The notes beneath the pieces were generated by a model that had not been told where the DNA came from, ran no database searches, and saw nothing but the letters and a program-made list of their open reading frames with translations. From positions 487,274 to 551,273 of the forward strand of contig JAQFVV010006622.1 in assembly GCA_028023455.1 (NCBI GenBank): DNA of 64,000 bases, in the 5' to 3' direction. This DNA comes from Epiperipatus broadwayi. Taxonomy: Eukaryota; Onychophora; Udeonychophora; Euonychophora; Peripatidae. The translations under genes were made by a program, and so were the position numbers. Shown piece after piece: positions 10,590 to 22,158 of this stretch (position 1 is its first letter; the number at the start of each line of letters is the position of its first letter).

Positions 10590-11426
10590 ATCCTTAATAT
10601 GTATGTTCACTATTTTTTAGGAATTAGCCATTAAATAACATTTAAAAGAAAGTTTAATTGCTAGTTAAATTGAGTAAACATCAAGTCTTTGAAATATATA
10701 TATACAACTTTAATAACTAGTTATAATGTAAATGTGATTTGATTATGTTATGGTTGAATATTTATATATATACACAGAGTATAATATATAAAAGTTTTTT
10801 AATTGCAAACTTTAAATTACTTTTGTATTATATAAAAAAAATCCATCTTCTTTTAATTTTTTACGATGAAACTAAGTAAAATTTTATTGCAGTTTTAAAA
10901 GATTACTTAAGTACTTAAATGAAGCATTCATGCTAAGAAATTCAAAGAAATAAATTATTATTCACGATTAACAAATATAAGAAGGAAAAAAAAGAAATCA
11001 TTTGATTGGTTCAAATTCTGTTCACATGATTAAAAGCTTAATGTATCAATTTATGTTAAAAAATTTAATTACATAACTTTTAAAAATGTAGAGATAATTG
11101 TATCTTTTTTCCCCCTTTTTTTTTTTACCAATGTTTTTGTTCATTAAAAACTGAAAATGTTATGCTTTGATTCAATTTTTAAGCATCTTTATGATGAAAG
11201 AAATTGAAAAATCAATGATAATTTATCTATTTTTATTTTTGCATTAAAAATTAAATTCTGAAATAAAATATTATACATTATATTTAATTTTAAAAGTTAT
11301 ATTTATTTGAATATATAGTAAAATGTATCATTAATATTACAAATTCTAATAAATTGGGTACATTATAAAAAAAATGAAAATGTTATATACTAATCCTTTC
11401 ACACTTTTCAATATTGTAAGGAATAA
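10590..11426. other. AT-rich DNA, nothing recognised
   Basis: Low-complexity A/T-rich sequence without convincing frames, structured repeats or RNA genes. Confidence 0.4.
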
Positions 11427-11552
11427 ATATGTTTACGTTGTCAAGCGTTGGTGGCCTAGCGGTTAGCATAGCTGCCTTCCAAGCAGCTGGCCTTGTTTCG
11501 CTTCCTGGTCAACGCTTTGACATATGAAAAATATATATATATGCTTACGGTT
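11427..11552 (+). mobile_element. tRNA-derived SINE S1, nearly complete
   Basis: The tRNA-like core is 11445-11514. A 7-bp acceptor stem (GCGTTGG with GTCAACGC) encloses a D-arm with box A-like TGGCCTAGCGG, and an anticodon stem GCTGC/GCAGC around loop CTTCCAA (TCC in the anticodon position). A degenerate T-arm follows (GTTTCGCTTCC). Complementarity continues outside the acceptor stem (TGTCAA with TTTGACA). After a short A-rich tail the flanks ATATGTTTACGTT and ATATGCTTACGGTT form a slightly diverged target-site duplication. It is a retroposed tRNA-like element rather than a working tRNA gene. Confidence 0.8.
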
Positions 11553-12189
11553 GGAAGGGGAAAGTAGTTAAATTCATATCGATAGCATTGATGCATAATG
11601 TACGTACAATTATCTACTTTATGTAAAAAATAATTTGATGTTAATTTTAGATATGTGTCACCCATTAGGAGAGCCATTTTCTAGGCAAATGTTGATAAGA
11701 AGACACTAAGTAATGACATTTTTAATAATGAAAATTATATCAGTTTGTTTAAAATAATATATATATAAAAAAAAAACAATATAAAAATAATATAATTTAT
11801 TCAGAAAACAAAATTAGTATTGAAATTGTAATATGTAATGCAAATCAGTGTAAAAAAACACACCCGAAAAGTTATCAAATACTATACTTAGTTCGGGAAG
11901 TATCACAATTTATTTTCACATTTTCGTGAACATTAGTATTTAGGTTTTTTTCAAACAGATTATTTTTCTTATGGAAAAAAATGAATCAAATACTTTTCAA
12001 TCATATTTATTCACTAAAGTTTCATAAATGTATTATTATTTTTTATTATTATTATTAATGTATCATATTATTATAAAGGAAATAGTATTTTCATTATAAT
12101 AAATTAACAAGCTGATCAATTAGCATTTTCTCATCAACTTTCATGAATAAACAGTGCCTCCAACAACAAATATTATGGGCATACATTTC

Positions 12190-12540
12190 TTCATCATCAT
12201 CATCATCAACAACCATTATCAATCCACTGCAGGATGAAGGTCTCTCCAAGTTTAATTCATCTTCTCCGATCTTTAGCTTCTTTTCTCCACATCACCCCTG
12301 CACACTTACTTATTTCATCCATCCATCTCACATGTGGTCTCTTTCTGGGTCTTTTACAATCTCTTGGAATCCAGTTTAAGATTTCAATTGTCCATCTATT
12401 ATCATCTCTTCTAGCAATATGCCATGCCCACCTCCACTTCAATCTTTTAATTTTAGAAATGCATATTTTGTCATTTTCTTCTATTTTTTTAAGATTTACA
12501 TAAAATCTTCTTAATACTGCTAATTACTCCACATATTCAT
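12190..12540 (-). pseudogene. RTE-like LINE, 3' end (copy 1)
   Basis: A minus-strand frame from 12442 reads MKWRWAWHIARRDDNRWTIE, then ILNWIPRDCKRPRKRPHVRW and MDEISKCAGVMWRKEAKDRR. This is the post-RT C-terminal block of RTE-type LINEs (consensus style LKWRWAGHIAR...GRPxxRW). The protein end runs into a GATGAT repeat (12190-12206), the usual simple-sequence end of such elements. The same family occurs at 48200-49140. Confidence 0.85.
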
Positions 12541-12542
12541 CT

Positions 12543-14255
12543 TTATTGCACTAAGTAAACTATTGTCCCACAAGAAAAAAACAATTACAGTGGACAAAAC
12601 TCTTCAACTATGTGTGGAAAAGTAAATACACAGAAGCTTGTTTATAAATAATTTCAAACCAAATTTTCAATATGGCTGAAATAATCCAGGGGTTTCAAGT
12701 CTCTAGTTTGCTTAGTAAGTGAAGATTGTTCATAAAAAAATCTAAACTGAGAGAGAGAGAGAGAAAGGGTGAGAGAGACAATAGTTGAAACTTTTACACT
12801 GGTGAATAGTTGCTGTTTTATGACATTTAGATAGCAAGGAAGTGCTTATAAATTTGAAAAAAATTGTTTGATTAGTATAGTATATCATGAATTATTAAAA
12901 ATGTATTCTATTGCAAAGCTTTAATTGTGGTTCATTTAACTGTAGCTTTGACCTCTATTTGGTGATTTCTTTTTTCACCAATATTCTGTATTTAAATCCA
13001 TATAACAATTTGTGTTTGAAGTAAAAAGTTTCTTGACTAAAACTCAAAACAAAAGAACTATTTTATAAGTTAATGGAGAACTTGTTTAGCCTCAGGATAA
13101 TCAATTAGTATTTAGTTTCTGGCAACATCAAAGGTAAAATTTCTCTGTTTATATGGATATAATCTTTTTATTTCTATCGTTTACTAAATTATAAATGCAT
13201 GAAAATATATAATTCAATCTGTATGTATAATATTGGTCATTGATTTATAAGCATTAAATTGTCTGCATTCACAACTTTAGCACCAAATGCTTCAGATAAA
13301 TACATTATGATTTACATTATCATTATAGTTAGTCATTGGAGAAATTAAAGAATGTTCCTAGTTCAGATACTGTATTACTAACAATAAGTTATTTTTTGTT
13401 CCAAATTTTGACCCATAAAAGAGAGATTCACTTTTTGTAGATCTTTATTTTACACTATACATACACATAGAGTGCATGTCAACAATTTTGACAGTTCCAA
13501 TATTTTCATTTTGATTTTCAAAGTGAAAACATATCTTTTAGAATCTTTTTTACACATTTATAATTTTTTCAAAAAATATTTATGAAAATATAAATTATTT
13601 TAGAAGAATGATTTATATTTAATAGACAAATTTACTTTTACATGAAAACAAATTGAAAAAGAAATCAATGAGGCATGATTGTAACTTTTGGTGAATACTA
13701 TAGACTATTTTTGCTAATTATAAAGAGAAATATATATATTTTTAAAAAACTTTTGTTTACTTTAACCTTTTAACTGATAATTATATTATTGGTTGTGTCA
13801 GCTAAAAATCAAAGCTTTTAATTGGCCAGCTCACAAACTGAAGACAAGTCAATTGTCAAAATATTTTCACTTTTAATATCATATTAACTTTATATTCGTT
13901 TATAAAAAGTATATGAATAAATTGTCTGGTTATGAAAGTGAACGAAAGTTCTTTCAAGAATAAATTGCTATTTATTTATTATAAAATATTCAATTTCGGC
14001 AAAATAAAAGCAAACATATAAACAAAGAGTTGGTGACGTAAATGCTTTTTACGTTATAGAAAAGTAAATATTTTTTTTTGCTAAATCTTAAATATTTTTA
14101 CTAAAATCTTCAATATTTTTCGAAAATAATTTTGTTTTTTTAGTATATTTTGTGAAAATGATTTTAATTTCTCAGAATATACTTTTTTTAAACCATAAAT
14201 CATATTCGAAATGAAAATCTCACAGTTTTTCTTTATTTTCTTTGATCAGGCAGTT
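12543..14255. other. Anonymous AT-rich DNA
   Basis: Holds a short GA microsatellite (about 12750-12775). Otherwise I see no gene, RNA gene or repeat partner in the window. Confidence 0.4.
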
Positions 14256-14257
14256 TC

Positions 14258-14520
14258 TTTGTTCTTTCCAGCCAATCAGAATGTCTTTGTCGGCTGAGAG
14301 CCAATCACCGACAAGCTTCTTTCTTTGTTCAGCTTTAAATGCGGTTTTTTTGATTTTTTACTTGTAAAATAATTCGGAAGAGGGCACCATTTTACAGAAC
14401 TTTTAAAAACCTAATCAATAACTGACAAACGAATATCCTAGCGTTAAAAATAACGGAATTAGAGTGACGTCAACTGTTGACAAGAGGTCTTGTAAGAGGC
14501 GGGAAATTAATAATCAGCCA
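14258..14520 (+). promoter_or_regulatory. Possible host promoter cluster
   Basis: A less AT-rich patch with several promoter-type motifs within 260 bp: two NF-Y-type CCAAT boxes (CAGCCAATCAGA at about 14270 and GAGCCAATCACC at about 14300), an ETS-like CGGAAG at about 14372, a full CRE (TGACGTCA) at about 14465 and an E2F-like GGCGGGAAA at about 14498. The motifs are seen; the promoter role is inference. CCAAT plus CRE plus E2F suggests a housekeeping or cell-cycle gene. A weaker CCAAT-bearing patch at 30190-30250 shows some similarity, so a repeat origin is possible. Confidence 0.3.
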
Positions 14521-15223
14521 AATTATTAATTTGGATTATAGAAAAGATTTTTAATCAAAAGAAAAAAGATTTAATATAACATTAAATGTCAATCTTTGCT
14601 TTTTATTTAAAAAAAAAACAAAAACATTATAGTATTTACACTAAGAAAATAACTTTGTAATGCAAATAATATACATATAACTTTAAGTGGGTTTTCAAAA
14701 TTGGGAAGATATATCTTAAGAAATTATAAAAAAAAATCTTTCTTAAAATGTTGCATTGCTGATGATTTAAGTGGTTTGAAAATGGTGTAGCCTGGTGGAA
14801 TAGTGAAGATGAGAATTCAAGTTCTGAATGTGAAAGCGTAGAAAGTTAAAATATATATGAAGAAGATTTGCAATAGATTAGATGAACTTATTGTATTTAT
14901 ATTAGTTCTTATTTAAGTAAATAAAAATATTTCATATTTTTCAATCAAATTATTTAAAAATTTTCCCATTATTTTCCAAGTTTAAAATCCTACTGCTTCT
15001 TAAATTTCAGGGTGTCTTACATTTGAAGTAATATGGTATAATCTTTAAACATCAGTCAAAGATAAATATAACTGTTTTTTAACTTGTAAATTCTCACCTC
15101 CATTGAAAATTATTTTAAGTTTTCTCAGAAAGGGTGCTTTCCCTCCATATCTTTAAATCGTACTATTAACATTATCCTAAATGACAATGATCAACAGTTT
15201 TATTTTATAAAATAGATTTTAAC

Positions 15224-15361
15224 ATGAATATTTTATTGATGGTAAAGTTGGAAACAAAATTTAAAGAAGTCAGCATCTTACAGACTGTGGCTAACATCAA
15301 AAGATGTCTTTGTTGTTCAGTTGATAGTCGAAAAGGACCACATGTCATTTGTGTTCTTCAG
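15224..15361 (+). CDS. Candidate exon of an unknown host gene
   Basis: An open frame of exactly 46 codons from ATG 15224 to a CAG|GTTTAT donor-like site at 15361/15362, phase 0. The frame stays open upstream to about 15190. The peptide ends with VANIKRCLCCSVDSRKGPHV then ICVLQ. The CxCC-S-x-x-x-KG pattern followed by hydrophobic residues is reminiscent of the start of small four-TM proteins (LAPTM-like), but this resemblance is weak and I do not assign a function. It lies about 0.7 kb downstream of the promoter-like patch, on the same strand. It could also be a chance frame. Confidence 0.25.
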
Positions 15362-15362
15362 G

Positions 15363-15967
15363 TTTATTTTTCTCATCAAGTTTTTTAACTATAATTTACA
15401 ATATTTTTTTGTTTATTTACATATTTTTGTTTATTTTTACCTGCTAATTGGTTGATTATTATAAAAATATTCTCAGATAAACTTTCAATTTATTAATTTA
15501 TGTTTTATTTTTAGAAGTTAATAAACTCAACTGTCATATAAAAAACAGTATCTATTATATTATCTGACAAGATTGAGTTGGTGTTAAAATCTTTTAAAAT
15601 ATTTATATTTTTGTAAGAAAATATCAGATTTTAAAACAGAATTTGCTAGAGTTATCATAAATCTACCTTCATTCATTCAAAAAATAAACAAAATTAAAAT
15701 AAAAACAAATTGTTTCAATTTTATTTATGTAAATATCTGCAATGACATTTATTGTAGATTGTTATATTTATAGATCAGTTTTTAAATACTTAAAATAGTC
15801 AAATGTGATTTTTTAAAGAATAGTATTCACTTATAAAATTAAATTAAAAGGAAATCAAGTCAAATTTACTACATTTAGTAGGAAACAAAGATTTTATGAA
15901 AAGAGAAAAGTGAGAATTTCCAAAAACTCTCACCAGGTGGAACAATAGAATAAAGAAGAATTAGGAT
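15363..15967. other. AT-rich DNA, nothing recognised
   Basis: No frames or repeats recognised. It would be intron if the preceding exon is real. Confidence 0.35.
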
Positions 15968-16262
15968 AATTAGGTACAGATAATGAAGTTATGGGAGAAT
16001 AGACATGAACAAAGTGACTATACAGAAAGTGAGTTAGTAGTTTTTATGTTGGGTTTGCGAAGAGATAAGGGTGATTTAGATATAAAGGCTATAGAGTTGA
16101 CAAAGATTATGTTGTGGAAATGGGATGGGGCAGAATATGAGAAGACTTAAGAGTGGGGAATGGAAAATAAAGTGGCTAACAGGTTTATCTGGGCATACTT
16201 GCTGAGATATTCTTGACTTCGTTTAAGGAGAAGCCAAATACATCACATCACATCACATCACA
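15968..16262 (+). pseudogene. LINE-A 3' fragment
   Basis: Translates, with small breaks, as VQIMKLWENRHEQSDYTESE, then MLGLRRDKGDLDIKAIELTK and MLWKWDGAEYEKT, the extreme C-terminus of the family also seen at 9144-9634. A 3' untranslated region follows (GTGGCTAACAGGTTTATCTG) and ends in four CATCA/CACAT units (about 16244-16262). Confidence 0.75.
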
Positions 16263-16372
16263 TAGGAAAAAAACTTAGAATGGGAAATGGAAAGAGAAGG
16301 TAGGTAACAGGCTTAGTAGCTAAAAGATTCCAGACTCTGAGAAAGGAGAAGTCATAGTGCATCACATCACAT
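16263..16372 (+). pseudogene. LINE-A 3' tail, very short copy
   Basis: About 100 bp of the same 3' untranslated region (GGTAACAGGCTTAGTAGCTA, GAAAGGAGAAGTCATAG) ending again in CATCACATCACAT. It sits directly behind the previous copy, so two truncated insertions lie head to tail. Confidence 0.7.
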
Positions 16373-17850
16373 ATAGGTAGCAATTAGAAAATATAGAATC
16401 ACAGTTAAAAATGGGATGAGACTAAAGCAATAATACCCTATATCACCTATTTTGTTTTTGTTATATTTGAGAGAAATGGAGAGAGCAATAGAAAGACTAG
16501 AAAGAGGGATTGAGATATCATTAATAGATGGCAAGGGAGTATATACATTATCATGTCTTTTGTTTGCTGATATCTTCTTGTGTACAGAAAATAAGAAAGA
16601 TATGGAAGTTATGCTGAAGATGTGCACAAGAGTGGGTAAAGAGATAGGGTTTAAATTTATTGAAGAGGTATTGAAAGTAATAATGAAAATGCTGGGAGAA
16701 GAAAAGAGAAAGAATTTTTATTGGGGGATATAAAGTTAAATGTGGAGATTAGGTATAACTGTATGGGAATTGTCTTAAGTAATCAGAGAAATTGTTTAGA
16801 TGAATGGGAGAAAAAAAATGATAAATGAATTAAAAGAAAAAGATTAATAAAGAAATTATCAGTGTTTTTATATAATAAGAATTATATGGAAGAGAGTGGT
16901 AGTGACAGGGTTAACTTATCATAACAATATGTTATGTGTTCATAAAGGAGTGTTAAATTACTTAGAAAAAGTACAAAGAAAAGTAGGAAGATATGAATAA
17001 GATGCAGGTGTGTGGATGGCAAAGGAAGCAATCAAAGGAGGCAATTCAAGTAGAAATGGAATGGTCAAGTTTTTATATGAGAGATGCAAAAAGTAAAATG
17101 AAAATGCTCACTAGATTTCAATTTATGGATAGTAAGAATTTAGCCAAAATATTATTTAATTGGGTTACAAGTAAAGGACAGGCAACAAAAGGGGTGAGAA
17201 AGGTAATATGGTATGCAGAAGATTTGGAGAAAGACTATGTCAGTATTTATGTACAAAAGGTGGGATAAATTGTGTTATGAGATTGTTGAGTAGATGGAGA
17301 ACTAGTATGTACAGTAAAAAGAGTTTAAATATATATAGAAGTAAACAGAATATTGGGTGTGAGTTAATTTATGATAATAGCAAAGAAAGTAATTTACTGT
17401 TTAAGGCTCGAACAGGATCGTTAGCAACAAGGGAATATACACATAAATGGAGAAATGTAGGTGATTTAGTCTGCAAGTTAAGTAAGGAAAGCATGTAAAA
17501 TATTAGATATATACTAAATGAATGTAAATACTTACAAGCAGAAAGGGTACAAGTAATGAATTTGTGAGAGAATAAATATAAACAGTGATTATACGAAAAG
17601 TAGATTCTTGGTCTTTATGCTGGGATTGAAAAAAGATAAGGGAGATCTAGTTATAAAAACCATAGAGTGGGAAAAGATGATGTTGTGGAAATGGGATAGA
17701 GCAGGATAGAGAAGAATAGAGGGAAAATGTAGGGTGGGGAATAGAAAGGAAAGATAGCTAACAGATTTCTCTGGACATAGTGGTGGAGAGATTCCTGACT
17801 TCAATAAAGGAGAAACAATGGCACATCGAATTGCATCACCAGAGGATTAA
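16373..17850 (+). pseudogene. LINE-A, longer 5'-truncated copy with RT
   Basis: Runs from the RT palm to the 3' end. The frame at 16452-16733 contains LLFADIFLCTENKKDMEVML, the catalytic region with FADI where FADD is expected, then VGKEIGFKF. After several frameshifts it continues with MEWSSFYMRDAKSKMKMLTR and FQFMDSKNLAKILFNWV (about 17060-17160). The C-terminal block follows (CELIYDNSKESNLLFKARTG, 17354-17413) and the 3' untranslated region with AACAGATTTCTCTGGACAT. The tail is degenerate (CATCGAATTGCATCACC). Many stops make it a dead copy. Confidence 0.8.
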
Positions 17851-18590
17851 TTAAATGTAACCATATAGAATAAAAACTTAATTATTTACACATACACTTT
17901 ACTTTTTCTGTTATTAAAAAGCCTGAATATTTGTATGATTTTGTTTTTATTTAAATTTCTAATATTTTGATCACTTTATATATATATATAAAGAGCACTT
18001 TCATAGTTTTAATATACATGAATATTGAAATTACATAAAATTTATATATATATATATAATATCAATCTGAAAGCACATTAAAATTCTGAAGACAACTTAT
18101 ATACATATAAAATGTGAAACCTTGGAAATTAGGGATATATATATATAATTTCAATATGCATATATAATAAAAATCTGAGTATGATATATATATGAACAGA
18201 CCAAAACATCAGGAATTTAATAAATAAAAAGTATAAAAATTAAAAACATATCCATGTTTTATCTGTATTAATCTTAAAACCAAAACATAGACTTAGCAGA
18301 TGAATACAATACTAGTAGATGATGGAAAAGTCTTTTTACCTCTTTTTCTCATTAGCCTCTTTCATTTTATTAAAAATTTTGTAAGGAATATAGTAAAAAT
18401 GTACATTAAAAATTGTTAAATTTTTCAATGCTGTGTGGTAATCATGTTTGAATATCACCTTGGATAATATAAATAAAATAATGGTCATTACTAGAAAGAA
18501 TGTGTGCAAATTTAATGCTTCCTATTATTGAAAGATAATAGCCTAAAACTAATATAGATATCTAAATTTAGTTCTACCACATAATTATTA
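17851..18590. other. AT-rich DNA with short TA repeats
   Basis: Several TATATA runs (17968-18055, 18130-18200). No gene or RNA seen. Confidence 0.4.
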
Positions 18591-19559
18591 GTAACTGCTC
18601 ACCCTTACAATAGAGGCTCTGAAGTAGGGTAAATAGCGTAAATAATTATTTAATATATTTACCATTACTCTGCTTAGTGAACATAATTGGTTTCCCAAAA
18701 CTCATTTAAGCAAGAATATTGCATAAAAAGCAACCTGTTATAATGGTTTTTTATGGGGAAAAATGGCTGATTACTCTAGATAAAAATTATGCTATAAACT
18801 ATGAATATTGTATTAACAAAAATGTAACCTAGTTCATATAGTAATTAAAAAACTCTTAATGAACATTATAAGCTTGTATAAAATGTTCTGTGTGTACTAT
18901 AGACACTTAAAATATATATCCCTGATAATGCAACTTAAATCTATGTAAAAAAAAACCCACTTCTGTCAAAGTTCTTTCCTGTCATCCATTCATCAATCAT
19001 AATTATCCATTTTTCTCAGTCATTTTTGTAGTTGCTCATTTTAACATCCTTTACCTTCTAAAATATTTGATAATCTTGGTTTGTTTTGTTGGAAGCATGT
19101 GATATATTGTTGGCTGAAGATCTCTGGTGAAAAAAATTAGAATGGATTGTTGATTTGGTACTTTGACTTTATTTTCATACATTCAATCTGATTCTTCAAC
19201 TTTAAGGCATTTTTAAATTTGAGGCTGTGTTATGAGGGTCAAACACAAAATGCTCTTCATGGTCTCCTGATGTGAAATAAATTTCTTTGCTTTCTTGATG
19301 TTCAGATTTTTTCCCCATAGGTTTATCAATTATCTATTCTCCATTGTCTACCTCTTTTTTATTCAGTTGCATTAATTCCTTATTAGTTAATTCTTTCATA
19401 TAAGAATCCAAAAACTTTTGAATGCTGATATCAACTTCTGTAAATCCTGCTTTATTAGTTAAAGTCAAGTATGTTTTTGTGTATGGTTAAATTGTATTTT
19501 TTTTGACATCATCAACTGTAGTGAGTTTCACACAGAGTTTCTTCCATGCAAGTCTAGGA

Positions 19560-20145
19560 GGTGTGTTCATGACCTTAATTCATGCACGGCCTATAAAATT
19601 GATAGCTGCTTTGTGGAATTGTATGATCAGTATCTTTGTCCAAACTGTCAATGAGATGTTCCATTAATTGTTGATGATCTTGAAGGTTATGATAATTCCT
19701 TGATCCATACATTGAAGAAGTGATATAGTGTTTGGTTGCTTGCATAATCAGTGATGTCTGTAATATATCCAGGCATGTCTATTAGCAATAAGAGAGATTA
19801 TTATTCCTGCAGCAACTGATGATGAAAGGTGAGATATGTCTTGTTGTAATCTATAAAAATATTTTTTGTCACTTATTTTCTATTTGAGAATTATATAACA
19901 TGTAGTAATATCTTTTCAATTCCTTTAAAAGCTTGTGAATTCTTCAAGTGTAAGATGTAAAGTAGCTTCAGCGCTGGATCTTCTTCCATATTTCCTTCAA
20001 GCAGCAATGTAAAACGGTCTTTGGGTAGCCTGTGTGATGGGGCTTTTCTTTTGTCTTCTGAAATATATTTGCTTAAAGGCATTCATTCCTCAAAATTGCC
20101 AGTTTCATCAACATTCAACTCTTGTTTCCTGATGTATTTTTCTTC
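19560..20145 (-). pseudogene. Tigger-like DDE transposase remnant
   Basis: Minus-strand motifs occur in the correct order for the pogo/Tigger (CENP-B-related) DDE domain. NVDETG with the first catalytic Asp is at about 20117-20099. Next is KYISEDKRKAPSHRLPKDRF then TLLLEGN and LKNSQAFKG (20070-19900), corresponding to the usual ISxEEKxA-KDRxTLLLCAN-KNPRxFKG stretch. SLLLLIDMPGYI, with the second Asp, is at about 19797-19760. LLQCMDQGIIITFK (usual QPMDQGVI) is at about 19718-19680. The blocks are in different frames with stops between, so the gene is dead. The N-terminal HTH domains are not recognisable. Confidence 0.8.
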
Positions 20146-20543
20146 CTGAATAATATTAAGTAATAAAGATGAAAAAATTTCCACTGCAATACTATCTTCA
20201 GAGACTGTCCAGTAACTTTTATATTATGGAGAGTAGATCACTCTTCCAAAACTTTTTAAACTATCTATGACTGCTTTTACAATGTAAATCTTTGATGTTT
20301 TCATATATCTGATCAATTGCTAAAGTTTTTCTAAAGATCATGAAACAGTCTTATTGATTTCCCCTGAGTTAATAAATAGGATTGTGGATACTCCTTTCTA
20401 ATTGTGTGAGTTAATTTATTGTAGCAGAAATTTCTCCAGTTTTTCGAATATGGAGTGGCATACTTTCATGATTTTGGAAATTTGAATGCACCTACAATGG
20501 TTTCAGCATTTTGATTTATTTTGTCTTTATTTTTTAAAGTGGT

Positions 20544-20617
20544 AGTGATAATGGATGTGGATAAATCAGTTGATGGAGATAGTGATAATGGATGTGGATA
20601 AATCAGTTGATGGAGAT
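20544..20617. repeat. 37-bp perfect tandem duplication
   Basis: Two identical copies, 20544-20580 and 20581-20617, starting AGTGATAATGGATGTGG, within the Tigger-like element. A recent slippage event or assembly duplication. Confidence 0.9.
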
Positions 20618-21998
20618 CAGTCACAATTACATTTCTCCTCTTTCCAATTAACATAAAATATACATTTGGATTTCCAAATTCTGGGATTTTTGATTTTTTT
20701 TTGTGTGTGGACATATTAGTTGTTGCCATGATTCTAATTGACAATGTATGTAGCTATAAACTTGTAAAAATAATAAAATATGATTACCATCATTAGACAT
20801 AGCATGCACATTTTTACTGGACAAAATGTACAACAAAATAGACCAAGAAAATGAAAGTAAATCAGCATTTACCAATTATTTTATGTTCTTCCATACAACT
20901 TTTTCATTTCATTGCAGTGAAAAAAACAACATATTCTGAAGTTTAATTTTTTTAAAATTTGTACTACTGTATTATATCATTTATGCAAAATTGTATACCT
21001 GACCATAAAGAAGTCTTATTTATGATTAGAGTGAAAGTAGACAAATTAGCATATGGTACATTACTAAATCTAATCACAACTGAAAAAGAAATTCTGACAC
21101 TAAAAAAGAAAAAATATATATCTAATGCATTCTGTGTTTGCATATTTGAATAAATATTAAGGCTTTTCTATATGTACTGTGCAATCTAAATAAACCACAC
21201 TTTATATATAAATAAGTTAGTTATTGCATTTTTTTGCATGAGATGTCAGTTTATTAAACTTGGTAGCCATTTTTGGAATGACTTAGCAATTTGTCACATA
21301 GTGCAGTATGTTCTGATGACAGAGATATTGGCTATTTAAATGAAAATTAAAGGCATTAATCATTTTCAATTTGTATGTATTGAATCACCATACAACATTT
21401 ATTATTAATTGCATAATGTATGAAATCATTCTCAAAAATGACATTTATAAAAATTTTAATCTCAAATTCGTTAACCAAATACTTTAGCTAATGTTTATAC
21501 TGTACACAATTTAAAATAAATAATAATAGTACATGAAGAAATTAATTTTAAGTTTTATGCTAATTGAAATTTGCATTTTTTGGAGACTGCATTTTTTTTT
21601 ATTTTTGCTATCACATGGCTATTGTTTTGAATATCTGAACCAAATTACAAGATAACTTAAAATCAAACAAGCAGAATAAATATTTTTAATTTAGATTTAA
21701 TAATTTTTCATTTTATAAAAGTTGAAATCACCTCTCTCCCTTTTTTTACTGAAAATGTTTTAGATTTATGATGATATGAATTTTGATTTATTGAAAAGTT
21801 GTAATTCAAAATTAATTGAATGAATATTTTCATCAAGACATACAATTTAAAATTAATTTTTACAGTAATAGTACACTGTACTATATATGACCAAAATTTA
21901 TTTTTATTTTTATGCTAAATACAATTTGTAATTTTCTTCAATACTGTTTTGTTTTACATTTGTGATAAAGTTTCTATTGGATTAGATAAAAGTCTGAA

Positions 21999-22158
21999 AG
22001 AAATTATATTTCCCTCTTTTCTTCCATAGCGTAAGCTTGTGGTTAAAACACTTGTAGAGGTCCCTACTATCGCATTTTATACGCATATTATCGGGGTTAT
22101 AGCCTCAGTAAATATTACTTACGTAATCAATGTGCATTTAATAAATTTATAATTACAA
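21999..22158 (+). repeat. Inverted-repeat arm, Tigger-type terminus (left)
   Basis: About 150 bp whose reverse complement is at 24627-24780. The outer part (GGTCCCTACTATCGCATTTT) resembles the termini of Tigger-like elements, and GTTATAGCCTCAGTAAATAT follows. A degenerate third copy lies at 49190-49290. These may be the terminal repeats of the element that spans 22.0-24.8 kb. Confidence 0.6.

Noticed and set aside
11445-11514. Functional tRNA gene
   Set aside because: The cloverleaf is good at the acceptor and anticodon arms, but the T-arm is degenerate, several dispersed copies exist and target duplications with an A-tail show retroposition.
19805-19830. CTGATGATGAAAGG as a hammerhead core
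   Set aside because: No room for stem II and no helix I or III; part of the Tigger transposase region.
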